A stretch of 38,664 nt of DNA. Origin: 1-14-0-10-37-14 sp037130845. Its GTDB lineage: Bacteria; Patescibacteriota; Patescibacteriia; Patescibacteriales; Patescibacteriaceae. Location: positions 1 to 38,664 of the forward strand of contig JBAXSE010000013.1 in assembly GCA_037130845.1 (NCBI GenBank), read 5' to 3'. Of the stretch, positions 16,175 to 24,069 are shown piece by piece; the first letter of the stretch is position 1; every line of letters starts with the position of its first letter. A program made the position numbers and the translations under genes. The notes below the pieces were generated by a model. That model had not been told where the DNA came from. It saw only the letters and a program-made list of their open reading frames with translations, and made no database searches.

Positions 16175-17494
16175 CTAATTCAAATGAATGTTGCTTGATG
16201 CCGCTTTGGCAGCAGTTGCGGTGGGCGATAAGAATCCGTGGACTCTTTTGTAATGCCTAAAGACATTTTCGAATTTTATTTTTTGCAAATGAGTAATTTG
16301 TGCAAACATATAATCTTCGGTTATCTGTCCCAGGTCAACCTGTGTTTGCAGATTGGCCAGGCAATACGGACAAAGCCGTTCTTCATCGCCATCGATTTCG
16401 TCGTCTGTCCCGTTGAGCTGTCTGAGTTGATTGATTTCCTCGACGGTTTTGGGCCATAGCTTGAGAGCCTGCAGCTGTTCTTCGTTAGCTTTCTTTTTCC
16501 TTAGCGCCAGCACTTTCTTTTTGGCTTCCAATTCGTAGCCTTGGATTTCCAGGTCAACCCTTTCTTTTTCTATCCTTAGCAATTCCTTTTCTTTGGCTAG
16601 TTGCAGGTCGGCTTTGCGCTGTTCTTCCAGTAGGTCGGCTTGCGCTTTAGCTGCCAGATCATCAGCTAATTTTTGTTTAGCTTTTTTGTCGGCTGCTTCT
16701 TTTGATTTCTTTGCGTCAGCAATTTGTTTGAGTTCTAGCTTTTCAGCTTCCTCCTTTAACTTTTTTGCATCCGTAAGCTGTTTGAGTTTAAGTTTTTCCG
16801 CTTTCTGGACTGCTGCCATATTATCGGCTGCTTTCTTTTCTTCAGCCTGTTTGGCTTTTTCAATCGCCTTGTTCTTGTCGGCAATTACCTTTAGCCTGGC
16901 CGTCTCTGTGTCTTTTTCTTGTTTGGCAAGCCAAACCAATTGCTGATTGTTCGCTTTGACCAGCCATTGTTCATCTTTAATCCTGTCTCGAACAGTTTTT
17001 TTGAGCCGATAGCTGATGGCAGCGCGTTTGATTTTTTTAACCAGGGCAATTAGTAGAAAAATACTAATGACGATTAAGGCGAAGATGATGGCAATTTTCA
17101 CTGTTCCACTCGGCAAATTGTCTAGTATGGATTTTGATTTGGCCGTTGAAGTATTTAGGTCAACGGCTTGGTAGGTGACTTTGAGTGCGGATTTGTCATC
17201 CTCTTCAATGTCGCCAATTGTAACCTTGGCGCCAAGCTTGGATAGTTTTTCGCCGAATTCTTCCGCCTTTTTCAAGGCTTCTGCTTTTTCTCTTTTTGAG
17301 GCATAGCAGCCGGTGATTTGAACCAGTATTTCCTGGTCTTTGTCAAAGGCTTTTTCTATCCTTTTTTGCCAATCGGTCATCGTTTGGTCCCAGTCTGTAT
17401 AGTCGGCCGGATAGCTGATTTTTTGTTCTTCGCCAGCCCATGCAACGCCGGCAGTTAGCAGAAAGGTAAATAAAATGATGAAAAAAGTTCTCAT
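16175..17494 (-). CDS. Membrane coiled-coil protein with C2H2-like finger
   Basis: 439 residues not assigned to a family. The order is: signal peptide (1-20, cut near AWA/GEEQ), an extracytoplasmic domain (21-125, with alternating strands and helices: ILVQITGCYASKREKAEALKKAEEFGEKL, resembling a small ferredoxin-like fold), one membrane helix (about 132-152, VKIAIIFALIVISIFLLIALV), a long Lys/Ala/Glu-rich coiled coil (about 155-350) and a C-terminal C2H2-like zinc finger (CPYC ... H-x-H-type ligands in HLQKIKFENVFRHYKRVH). With an exported N-terminus, the coiled coil and finger would be cytoplasmic. It could tether a cytoplasmic partner to the envelope. The start at 17494 has AGGAG on the minus strand. 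Confidence 0.8.
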   Translation of the reverse strand: MRTFFIILFTFLLTAGVAWAGEEQKISYPADYTDWDQTMTDWQKRIEKAFDKDQEILVQITGCYASKREKAEALKKAEEFGEKLSKLGAKVTIGDIEEDDKSALKVTYQAVDLNTSTAKSKSILDNLPSGTVKIAIIFALIVISIFLLIALVKKIKRAAISYRLKKTVRDRIKDEQWLVKANNQQLVWLAKQEKDTETARLKVIADKNKAIEKAKQAEEKKAADNMAAVQKAEKLKLKQLTDAKKLKEEAEKLELKQIADAKKSKEAADKKAKQKLADDLAAKAQADLLEEQRKADLQLAKEKELLRIEKERVDLEIQGYELEAKKKVLALRKKKANEEQLQALKLWPKTVEEINQLRQLNGTDDEIDGDEERLCPYCLANLQTQVDLGQITEDYMFAQITHLQKIKFENVFRHYKRVHGFLSPTATAAKAASSNIHLN

Positions 17495-18250
17495 CGTAAC
17501 TCCTGTATCTTAGTTTGTAATGTACTTGTTTAAGGCTAAATTATAGCACATTTGTTGGTATTTGTCAATGATATGCTGAATTATATCTATTACATGCGTA
17601 ATATTAGCCCTTCGACGAGCTCAGGGCAGGCCAAATTTCTCTATTATTAGCTAAAAAAATATAAATTTTTGTAATAGATTACTAGCCTTGTTTTGTGCTT
17701 GGTATATCAAAAAAGCATGTCAAAAGACGAGAGGGCTTGCCCTGAGCATGTCGAAGGGTTGACATTTACTATATTTTGTGTTATATTCTTCTCTATTAAA
17801 TATGTTTTGTCCGCAAGGTCCATGTTTAATAAAAAATAAGAGAAAGCAAAGTACATTAACAATTAAGTATCAATTGATTGTCAATATTCAAAGATTTGAT
17901 GACTTTAATGTTGGCTGAGGGGAAGTGAGGCGTCGTCCGAACTTATCCTTGGCTAATAATTGGAGCTATGAGAGCTTTTTATGTTGGTGGTAGATTATAA
18001 ATAATTGAGTCTTTGTTTTTAAGATTTTTCGATCGAAGAGCAGATTGTCTCGCAGGTTATTCTATTATTATCAGAAACTACTTAGATATGAAGTGAGGTA
18101 CGACCAAACTGATTAATGAGCGGCCAGAAAATAAAAAAAATAATTGAAAATGCAATCCTATTGGAGTTCGAAACTTCGTCTGGAATAATGCCAGAAAATT
18201 ATGTCTGGCAAAAAATAACTTATTTTTTAATTTATACCACAGGCATAAAA
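17495..18250. other. Long intergenic region between divergent genes
   Basis: About 750 A+T-rich bases with no convincing gene. It contains the inverted repeat pair at 17606-17760 and a perfect 6-bp hairpin TGCCAG/CTGGCA at 18189-18210. Promoters for the coiled-coil gene (minus) and the LysM gene (plus) must lie here but I cannot assign them. An in-frame extension of the LysM gene to 18116 has no ribosome site and would bury the signal peptide. Confidence 0.6.
17606..17760. repeat. Inverted pair of CCCTTCGAC-type repeats
   Basis: Copy one (17606-17632) contains CCCTTCGACGAGCTCAGGGC. Copy two (17733-17760) is its near-exact inverse, differing at a few positions. Each copy also folds on itself through CCCT/AGGG. 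They flank about 100 A+T-rich bases. This is the look of a dispersed REP-like or miniature element. Confidence 0.75.
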
Positions 18251-19465
18251 ATGAAGAGAATATATTTAACTTTAATCGTGGCAGTTATCTTTTGCATTAT
18301 TTCCGCAAATGTTAACGCCAAAACAAAAACACGCACTACAAGCAATGCCCCAGCCGGCACCCCGATAATATACACGGTAGCCAAGGGCAATTGCTTATCC
18401 ACTATTGCAGATAAATTCGGCTTAAGCGTCGCTGAATTATATAATCTGAACAAAAGCAAAATCAGCGATAAAAGTTTGATTTATGCAGGTCAGAAATTTA
18501 TCGTCGGTTATCAGGAGACAGTCCAGCCGCAAACAACCACAGTGGTTTCTGGCGACGGCGCTGCTAATACTTTTAGCCAAAACTATTTCGGTTATCTGTT
18601 GCCTTTCTGCCTCTATGTTGCCCCATCTGATAGCACTTGCGGCCAGTCTGACCCGACGATTGCCGACAAAGAGGAATATGTCGAAGCTGATAGAATCTTG
18701 ATAGCCAAAGCTAAACTCTTGGGAATTAAATATAATACCCAGTCTAGCAAATTGTATTCAGCCAAAGAGATTATAAAAAGTTTCCAAGGCAAATTAATTT
18801 ATTGCAAGGACAAAAGTTTTGTCCTGGATAAGAACGGCGCTAAGATGTATCTTAGGCAGTCCGACAAAGATATACTGCTGTGGGCCTGTTATGGCCTGGG
18901 TATAGAATTGTATGATTGCCAGGATCCAAAGATGATTATTGAAGCTCATGAACTGGGCATCAAGTTCAATCATCCCGGCGGCCGTTATCACGATCGCGAA
19001 GAAATCGTACAGAGCATGTATGATGAAAATGGGCGCAAGAAAGTGGCCTATTCGCGGTCTATGCGTTTTCAGTGGATCAGCCGCTTGGTTTATTTGGACT
19101 GCTCCGCCTTTGCTTATTTTTTGAGCAATTGCTATGCGCAAATAGCCCCCGGCAATACTTCGCTTACTATCTTTACCGCCAAACACGGCAGGCGTCTGGT
19201 CACTTCTGTTGATCAGCTTAAGCCCGGCGATTTGGTAGGAAGGCCCGGAGTCTCTGAGGGGCACGTGGTTACTTATCTGGGTAATGGGAAATTCGCCCAT
19301 TCATCCGGAGATAAGCCGCTGTTTACCGACAAGGACCAGATCGGGCTTAAAAAAGGTTTGTTTTGCTGCCGACCGCAGCCAAACCGGGAATTGGAAAATT
19401 CCTTACTTGCTCATAACAAAATATTAAGCAAAAAATTTCCACAATCTATCGCTGGCAATAAGTAA
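18251..19465 (+). CDS. Secreted LysM and NlpC/P60 cell-wall hydrolase
   Basis: I chose the ATG at 18251, which opens directly with a signal peptide (MKRIYLTLIVAVIFCIISANVNAK). The 404-residue product then has one LysM domain (about 36-83: IYTVAKGNCLSTIADKFGLSVAELYNLN...AGQKFIV), which binds peptidoglycan, a middle region of unknown kind, and a C-terminal NlpC/P60-like catalytic domain with Cys in YLDCSAFAYFL, His in SEGHVVTYLGNG and a further His in FAHSSG. GDLVG precedes the histidine as in the family. It should cleave peptide cross-links in the wall. LysM modules are rare enough in Patescibacteria that this may act on the host or on daughter-cell separation. A strong terminator follows. Confidence 0.85.
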   Translation: MKRIYLTLIVAVIFCIISANVNAKTKTRTTSNAPAGTPIIYTVAKGNCLSTIADKFGLSVAELYNLNKSKISDKSLIYAGQKFIVGYQETVQPQTTTVVSGDGAANTFSQNYFGYLLPFCLYVAPSDSTCGQSDPTIADKEEYVEADRILIAKAKLLGIKYNTQSSKLYSAKEIIKSFQGKLIYCKDKSFVLDKNGAKMYLRQSDKDILLWACYGLGIELYDCQDPKMIIEAHELGIKFNHPGGRYHDREEIVQSMYDENGRKKVAYSRSMRFQWISRLVYLDCSAFAYFLSNCYAQIAPGNTSLTIFTAKHGRRLVTSVDQLKPGDLVGRPGVSEGHVVTYLGNGKFAHSSGDKPLFTDKDQIGLKKGLFCCRPQPNRELENSLLAHNKILSKKFPQSIAGNK

Positions 19466-19481
19466 TAGATTTTTAAAAACC

Positions 19482-19508
19482 AACCCCGCTCAATGCTAGC
19501 GGGGTTTT
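19482..19508. terminator. Bidirectional terminator
   Basis: AACCCCGCT (19482-19490) pairs with AGCGGGGTT (19498-19506), with T tracts on both strands, between convergent genes. Confidence 0.9.
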
Positions 19509-19574
19509 ATAATATTTAAAATAAGATTATAACCTTGCGGATAGTTTTGTTTATATTAACTATATTTAGAAAAG

Positions 19575-20393
19575 CTAGAAAGTGATAGGGTTATTATTAA
19601 AAGGCTCGACTTTGCAAAAGTCTGGAATTAAGTTTTCTTGGCTTCCTGCCTCTTGTATCCATCCGTTGCCCAGGCCCAGCTTGAGCTGATACTGGTGGAC
19701 GATGGCGAACTCTTCGGCTGTCACGGCGCGACCCAGTTCGGGGAAGCGGTCGGCCTGGTAAAGCGGGGAGTATTGGTTCATCAGGCTGATGTGCAGCTCC
19801 AAGTCGATGGCGGCCAGGGTGTCTAGCACGCCGAAGCTGTTGGTCAGCTGGTCGGGCAAGACCATGTGCCGGACTATCAGTCCCTTGGCTGCTTTATTAT
19901 TTACAATTTGCAGATTGCCGACTTGTCGGTACATCTCGGCGATAGCTGTTTGGGCGGTGGCAAAATAATCTTTGATGCCTGAGTATTTGAAGGCCAGATC
20001 GTCGTGGCTGTATTTGAAATCGGGGAGGTAGATGTCGATCAAGCCGTCCATCTCTTTGATGATGTCCGGCGATTCGTAGCCGTTGGAGTTCCAGGCGATC
20101 GGAATTTTTAGCCCTTGTCCTTTGGCGCTGATAATCGCTTCTTTGATGCACTGGTGCCAGATTGTGGGAGTGACTAGGTCGATGTTGGCTGCGCCGAGTA
20201 TTTGCAATTCTAGCATCATGCCAGCTAGTTCTTGGCTGTCAAAAAGCCGGCCCAGATACTGTTGCGAAATCTGGAAATTCTGGCAGAAGACGCAGTGCAG
20301 ATTGCAGCCGCTAAAGAAGATGCCGCCGGCCGGCAGCAGGGGTGGTTCTTCGCCCGTGTGCAGGCCATGCCAGGCGATTTTGGTTTGGGTCAT
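19575..20393 (-). CDS. Radical SAM protein, PflA-like
   Basis: 272 residues with the radical SAM cluster motif CxxxxCVFC: the [4Fe-4S] cysteines sit in FSGCNLHCVFCQN near residues 30-38. The SGCNLHCVFCQNFQIS signature is that of the pyruvate formate-lyase activating enzyme-like group (often called TM1552-like), whose partner is usually an AMMECR1/MEMO protein. None is visible here. Later segments, AWNSNGYES and DIYLPDFKYS, match the family strands that bind S-adenosylmethionine. Its substrate is unknown. The ATG at 20393 lies about where transcription from the overlapping promoter would begin, so the message may be leaderless. Confidence 0.9.
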   Translation of the reverse strand: MTQTKIAWHGLHTGEEPPLLPAGGIFFSGCNLHCVFCQNFQISQQYLGRLFDSQELAGMMLELQILGAANIDLVTPTIWHQCIKEAIISAKGQGLKIPIAWNSNGYESPDIIKEMDGLIDIYLPDFKYSHDDLAFKYSGIKDYFATAQTAIAEMYRQVGNLQIVNNKAAKGLIVRHMVLPDQLTNSFGVLDTLAAIDLELHISLMNQYSPLYQADRFPELGRAVTAEEFAIVHQYQLKLGLGNGWIQEAGSQENLIPDFCKVEPFNNNPITF

Positions 20394-20430
20394 AGATTGG
20401 TAGTATAATCAGCAATTTGACTCCTGGCAA
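20380..20430. promoter_or_regulatory. Overlapping divergent promoters
   Basis: On the minus strand, TTGCCA (20430-20425), 17 bases, TATACT (20407-20402), serving the radical SAM gene. On the plus strand, TTGGTT (20380-20385), 18 bases, TATAAT (20404-20409), serving the Nudix gene. The two -10 boxes overlap, so use of one should hinder the other. Confidence 0.5.
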
Positions 20431-20482
20431 GCTGTTTGCTATGGTCAAGAGGATAGTTGTTTCAAATATTAGGAATTATCGT

Positions 20483-21016
20483 ATGAAAACATTGTCATCG
20501 ATCGTCAAGATTGTTCACAAGAACATCTGTGCCAGCCCGGAAGTCTATAAGGCTTTCCAATTGCGGGTGTCCGAAGGCGCGCCGACGCGGGAGCAAAATC
20601 CGATGTCTCATTTTTCTGTCTATTTTTTGCCCTATAATCCGTACAACAAAAAAGTATTCATTACGCATCACAAGAAATCCGGCCTGTGGCTATCGCCCGG
20701 CGGACATGTGGACGAAGGCGAAACTTTGTGGCAGACGGTTAATCGCGAGATCAAAGAGGAGTTGGGCGTGGCTGATTTTTTCAAGCTTGAGCCTAAGCCT
20801 TTCTTGCTGACCATCACGCCGGTGGCCAATGCCGCTCATGCCTGCAAAACGCATTATGACGTTTGGTATCTGGTGATTACTGACGGCCATGATTTTAGTA
20901 TCGATCCCAGAGAGTTCCATGCCACGCAGTGGATGGCTATCGACGATGCCAAAAAGATTGTCACCGATCCGCCTAATCTGCTGGCCTTGGACCGGGTGGC
21001 ACGACTGGCCAAATAA
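20483..21016 (+). CDS. Nudix hydrolase
   Basis: 177 residues from the ATG at 20483, which has AGGAA upstream. An earlier ATG at 20417 lacks a ribosome site. The complete Nudix box GX5EX7REUXEEXGU is present as GGHVDEGETLWQTVNREIKEELG, whose REIKEELG glutamates bind magnesium. N-terminal to it is a helical segment (SSIVKIVHKNICASPEVYKAFQ) not usual in minimal Nudix proteins. The THYDVWYLVIT strand and C-terminal WMAIDDAKKIV helix complete the fold. It should hydrolyse a nucleoside diphosphate derivative. The exact substrate cannot be told. Confidence 0.92.
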   Translation: MKTLSSIVKIVHKNICASPEVYKAFQLRVSEGAPTREQNPMSHFSVYFLPYNPYNKKVFITHHKKSGLWLSPGGHVDEGETLWQTVNREIKEELGVADFFKLEPKPFLLTITPVANAAHACKTHYDVWYLVITDGHDFSIDPREFHATQWMAIDDAKKIVTDPPNLLALDRVARLAK

Positions 21017-21030
21017 TTCCAAAAAGAATA

Positions 21031-21065
21031 AAACCCGCTCCGACTTGATGTCGGGCGGGTTTTTG
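21031..21065 (+). terminator. Terminator
   Basis: AACCCGC and CCGAC (21032-21044) pair with GTCGG and GCGGGTT (21050-21062), followed by a T run. Confidence 0.9.
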
Positions 21066-21176
21066 ATTGTTTTTCCGCTAATGTTAAAAAAATAATTTGA
21101 TAAGTGTAATATTGCTTAATAAGGTGCTACCATCTCGCATGCTTTACAAGATATAATAATTGTGTCATACTTTGCC

Positions 21177-21260
21177 GGTAGCTTTTTGGATTAGATATGC
21201 ACGGGGTAGATATATCAGATTTGAGGGCTAGTAATAATTAATATTAGCCAAAAAGCTATC
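21177..21260 (+). promoter_or_regulatory. Structured 5-prime leader of the helicase gene
   Basis: TAGCTTTTTGG (21179-21189) is the exact inverse of CCAAAAAGCTA (21248-21258), extended by a G-T and a G-C pair. The enclosed segment holds an inner imperfect palindrome (21228-21251). The closing stem ends four bases before the ATG at 21264 and no clear ribosome site is exposed. Confidence 0.55.
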
Positions 21261-21263
21261 ATT

Positions 21264-23021
21264 ATGATCACATTTAAAGAACTCGGTCTTAACGACCATA
21301 TCCAGCAAAGCCTGGAAGAATTGGGCTATATCAACCCAACGCCTATCCAAGAACAGGCGATCCCTTTTGTCTTGGAGAACGAACAAGATTTGATCGGGCT
21401 GGCGCAAACCGGCACCGGCAAGACGGCGGCCTTCGGCTTGCCGATTTTAAACAAATTGGAAAAGAATAAGGACGTGCAAGCCATCATCCTTTGTCCGACC
21501 CGCGAACTGTGCTTGCAGATCAGCAAGGAAATGACCGGCTTTGCCAAACATTCGACCAGCGTCAAAATCGCTACTATCTATGGCGGCGCGCGCGCCGATT
21601 TGCAAGTACAGCAGATTAGGGCTGGCGCCAATATCGTTGTCGGTACTCCCGGACGCGTGCATGATATGATCCGCCGCAAGGTGCTCAAGATGCACACGAT
21701 CCGTTTCGTGGTGTTGGACGAGGCTGACGAGATGCTTGATATGGGCTTCAAGGACGACCTGGATGCTATCTTGGCCGATACGCCGGAGACCAAGCAAACC
21801 TTGCTGTTCTCGGCCACCATGTCTTCGGTGATCCACAATATCGCCAAGAAGTTCATGCACGACCCGAAGGAGATCAGCGTCGGCAAGAAGAATATCGGCG
21901 CCGACAAAGTGGTCCATCAATATTATCTGGTCAAGCAAGGCCAGAAGTATGAAGCCTTGCGCCGCATCGTCGATTCTGAACCGGATATCTATGGTATCTT
22001 GTTCTGCCGCACTCGCAACGAAACCCAGGAGATCGCCGATAAGCTGAAGGAAGATCATTATTCGACCGAGGCCCTGCATGGCGAAATTTCCCAGAGCATG
22101 CGCACTCAGATTATGGAACGATTCCGCCAGCGCAAAATCCAATTGTTGGTGGCGACCGACGTGGCCGCCCGCGGCATCGATGTCAACGACCTGACCCATG
22201 TCATTAATTACAATCTGCCTGATGTCAACGAATTGTATGTCCATCGCAGCGGCCGTACCGGACGCGCTCAGAAAAGCGGCGTCTCCCTTTCTATCCTGAC
22301 CAATCGCGAGCTGCACAAAGTGCGCGAGTTGGAATACAAGACCGGCAAGACCTTTGAACAGAAGCAAGTGCCGACCGGCCAAGAAATCTGCCAGAAGCAA
22401 TTGATCGCCTTGGTCGAGAAAATGAAAGAGATTAAGGTGGATAAGAAGGAAATCGCGCCCTTTATGCCGGCTATTGAAGAGATGCTGGGCGATTTTTCCC
22501 GCGAGGAATTGCTGACTCGTTTTGTCTCGGCTGAATTCAATCATTTTTTATCATTATATAAAGACAAATCAGACTTGGCGTCCGTGCCGATGGGCCGTGA
22601 GGCTGTCGGCGGCCGTACTAACGACCGAGGCGAGCGTCGTGAACGCGGCGAGCGCCAGCCGGAGGAGAACTTTGTCAACGTGCATATCAATATCGGCCGT
22701 CGTGATAATCTGGAGGTCAAAACTTTGTTGGGCTTTATCAATTCCCAGCCGGAATTGAAGGGCGCCGAGATTGGCAAGGTCAAGATTTCCGAAGCCTTTA
22801 CCGTTTTCGGTATTGACAAGAATCGCGCTGGAGTAGTGGCTGACAGCTTCAAGACTGCTCGCTATAACGGACGCGCCTTGGAGGCTAGAGTCGTTGGCGG
22901 CGGGGGAGGAATGGAAAGACCGAGCCGCGGCGGTTATGTCGAAAAGAGTTTTGCTGACAAAAGGCGCGATACCAAATCTTCTTATAAAGCAAGCTCAACT
23001 ACCAAAAAGGGCCGTCGCTAA
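21264..23021 (+). CDS. deaD: DEAD-box RNA helicase
   Basis: 585 residues. ATP-dependent RNA unwinding, likely in ribosome assembly or RNA decay. Motifs in order: Q motif (GYINPTPIQEQAIP), I AQTGTGKT, Ia PTRELC, Ib GTPGR, II DEAD (in VVLDEADEMLDMGF), III SAT, IV ILFCRTRNE, V ATDVAARGID, VI HRSGRTGRA. The C-terminal part (about 465-545: FVNVHINIGRRDNLEVKTLLGFI...KISEAFTVFGIDK) is the DbpA/CsdA RNA-binding domain. A basic, Gly/Arg-rich tail follows. The leader forms a long-range hairpin next to the start, which fits the autoregulation or cold response reported for helicases of this group. A perfect 12-bp terminator stem follows. Confidence 0.96.
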   Translation: MITFKELGLNDHIQQSLEELGYINPTPIQEQAIPFVLENEQDLIGLAQTGTGKTAAFGLPILNKLEKNKDVQAIILCPTRELCLQISKEMTGFAKHSTSVKIATIYGGARADLQVQQIRAGANIVVGTPGRVHDMIRRKVLKMHTIRFVVLDEADEMLDMGFKDDLDAILADTPETKQTLLFSATMSSVIHNIAKKFMHDPKEISVGKKNIGADKVVHQYYLVKQGQKYEALRRIVDSEPDIYGILFCRTRNETQEIADKLKEDHYSTEALHGEISQSMRTQIMERFRQRKIQLLVATDVAARGIDVNDLTHVINYNLPDVNELYVHRSGRTGRAQKSGVSLSILTNRELHKVRELEYKTGKTFEQKQVPTGQEICQKQLIALVEKMKEIKVDKKEIAPFMPAIEEMLGDFSREELLTRFVSAEFNHFLSLYKDKSDLASVPMGREAVGGRTNDRGERRERGERQPEENFVNVHINIGRRDNLEVKTLLGFINSQPELKGAEIGKVKISEAFTVFGIDKNRAGVVADSFKTARYNGRALEARVVGGGGGMERPSRGGYVEKSFADKRRDTKSSYKASSTTKKGRR

Positions 23022-23034
23022 TTATTTATAGATT

Positions 23035-23072
23035 GCAAAAACACTCTGTTAAATGGAGTGTTTTTGCTTTTT
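23035..23072 (+). terminator. Terminator of the helicase gene
   Basis: GCAAAAACACTC (23035-23046) pairs perfectly with GAGTGTTTTTGC (23056-23067), followed by TTTTT. Confidence 0.9.
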
Positions 23073-23075
23073 GCC

Positions 23076-23104
23076 TTGACATTATCTGCTTTTCGTACTA
23101 GCGT
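23076..23104 (+). promoter_or_regulatory. Possible promoter
   Basis: TTGACA (23076-23081) is clear. TAGCGT (23099-23104) after 17 bases is a weak -10 box. It lies upstream of the gene at 23144. Confidence 0.5.
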
Positions 23105-23143
23105 AAAAGAAAAATAGTTCATAAACAATTCTAAGGAGATGTA

Positions 23144-23821
23144 ATGGTAAGCAAGAATAATGTTTTTATGTTGGCTCCCGCTGAGCAACTGGCATCTTTG
23201 AGGGTGGATTTGGGCGAATTGCCTGATTTTAACCCGGACTTTATCGTCAAGCCTCTGCCGGACAAGGCAGCAAATAATTTTGTCGTGCCTCAGTGGAGCA
23301 TATTAGCGCCGACCTATCTGGAAGCTTTGGACAAGGTGCATCAGGCTTTGGCAGCTCATTTGGAGTTTACTAATGGCCTAAACCTGTCTCATGGCGAGCG
23401 CCAGGACCTCAAGTTCCTGCGTCCCCAATTTCGTACGGTTAAAGGATGGGAAAAAATGGTTCAGGCGCAGCAGTGCGGTGTAGTAATTGTGCCGGCGCAG
23501 TTTACCGGGCATTATCAGGATCTTGGCTTCCGTAATTTGTATACGGAAAAGATGAACAGGGAAGATGAGTTTGGCCTTGATCCGTATACCGTCGCCATTG
23601 TTTTGCTGTCGCATCAATATTTGTATTATGACGGTGCTGAACTTAATTTGGATATCCGTTGCGCCGGAGCGCATTATCCGCCCCGTAATCCGCCGGATGC
23701 TGACAGTAGTTCTATTTTATATTTTCTCAAGTCGCAGGAGGGTAAGCAAGAATTGTTTCTCTCTAGCAATGCCCATACTTTTAGCGATGCTGAAGGTTGG
23801 GCGACCGGCTATATTCTCTAG
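23144..23821 (+). CDS. Unknown protein, 225 residues
   Basis: The ATG at 23144 has AAGGAG nine bases upstream. I do not recognise the family. The soluble protein has no signal peptide, membrane helix or cysteine cluster. It begins with a region of short strands, has a helical middle (TYLEALDKVHQALAAHLEFTNGL), then VVIVPAQFTGHYQDLGFRNLY, PYTVAIVLLSHQYLYYDGAEL and a C-terminal LDIRCAGAHYPPRNPPDADSSS. Conserved-looking His and Asp residues could be catalytic but no motif is diagnostic. It directly precedes the RNA polymerase-like gene but is separated from it by a terminator and a palindrome. Whether they work together is unknown. Confidence 0.7.
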   Translation: MVSKNNVFMLAPAEQLASLRVDLGELPDFNPDFIVKPLPDKAANNFVVPQWSILAPTYLEALDKVHQALAAHLEFTNGLNLSHGERQDLKFLRPQFRTVKGWEKMVQAQQCGVVIVPAQFTGHYQDLGFRNLYTEKMNREDEFGLDPYTVAIVLLSHQYLYYDGAELNLDIRCAGAHYPPRNPPDADSSSILYFLKSQEGKQELFLSSNAHTFSDAEGWATGYIL

Positions 23822-23830
23822 CCAAAAATC

Positions 23831-23862
23831 AAAGAATCGGGTATCAAATCCGATTCTTTTTC
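23831..23862 (+). terminator. Terminator
   Basis: AAAGAATCGG (23831-23840) pairs with CCGATTCTTT (23850-23859), followed by TT. Confidence 0.9.
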
Positions 23863-23896
23863 TTCCCTTTTTTCCTAATATTAGGCAAAAAATTAT

Positions 23897-23936
23897 ACAC
23901 CACACTTCAGTAAACTAGTTTACTGAAGTGTGGTGT
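23897..23936. repeat. Perfect 40-bp palindrome
   Basis: The two 20-base halves, meeting at ACT|AGT (23914-23919), are exact inverses with no spacer. The palindrome is followed by GTTTTTG, so it could act as a second terminator. It lies 33 bases upstream of the -35 box of the RNA polymerase-like gene and could equally be a protein-binding operator. Confidence 0.9.
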
Positions 23937-23969
23937 GTTTTTGTAAATACGGCAGGGTTATTAATTTTC

Positions 23970-23998
23970 TTGACATTTTTGGCCTTTTCTGGTATTTT
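23970..23998 (+). promoter_or_regulatory. Promoter of the RNA polymerase-like gene
   Basis: TTGACA (23970-23975), 17 bases, TATTTT (23993-23998), leaving a leader of about 65 bases. Confidence 0.7.
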
Positions 23999-24069
23999 GT
24001 ATTTACTCCAATTTTTGGTCGGGAGGATAAAACATAGGATCATTTAGTACCTTTACAAAGGAATAAGCA

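Noticed and set aside
17606..17760. CRISPR array
   Set aside because: Only two units, in opposite orientation, and no cas genes in the window.
18116..18250. N-terminal extension of the LysM protein
   Set aside because: No ribosome site, and it would place 45 residues before an evident signal peptide.
21447..22544. Long minus-strand frame of 365 codons inside the helicase gene
   Set aside because: Opposite-strand shadow of a well-conserved DEAD-box gene. The translation has no recognisable domain.
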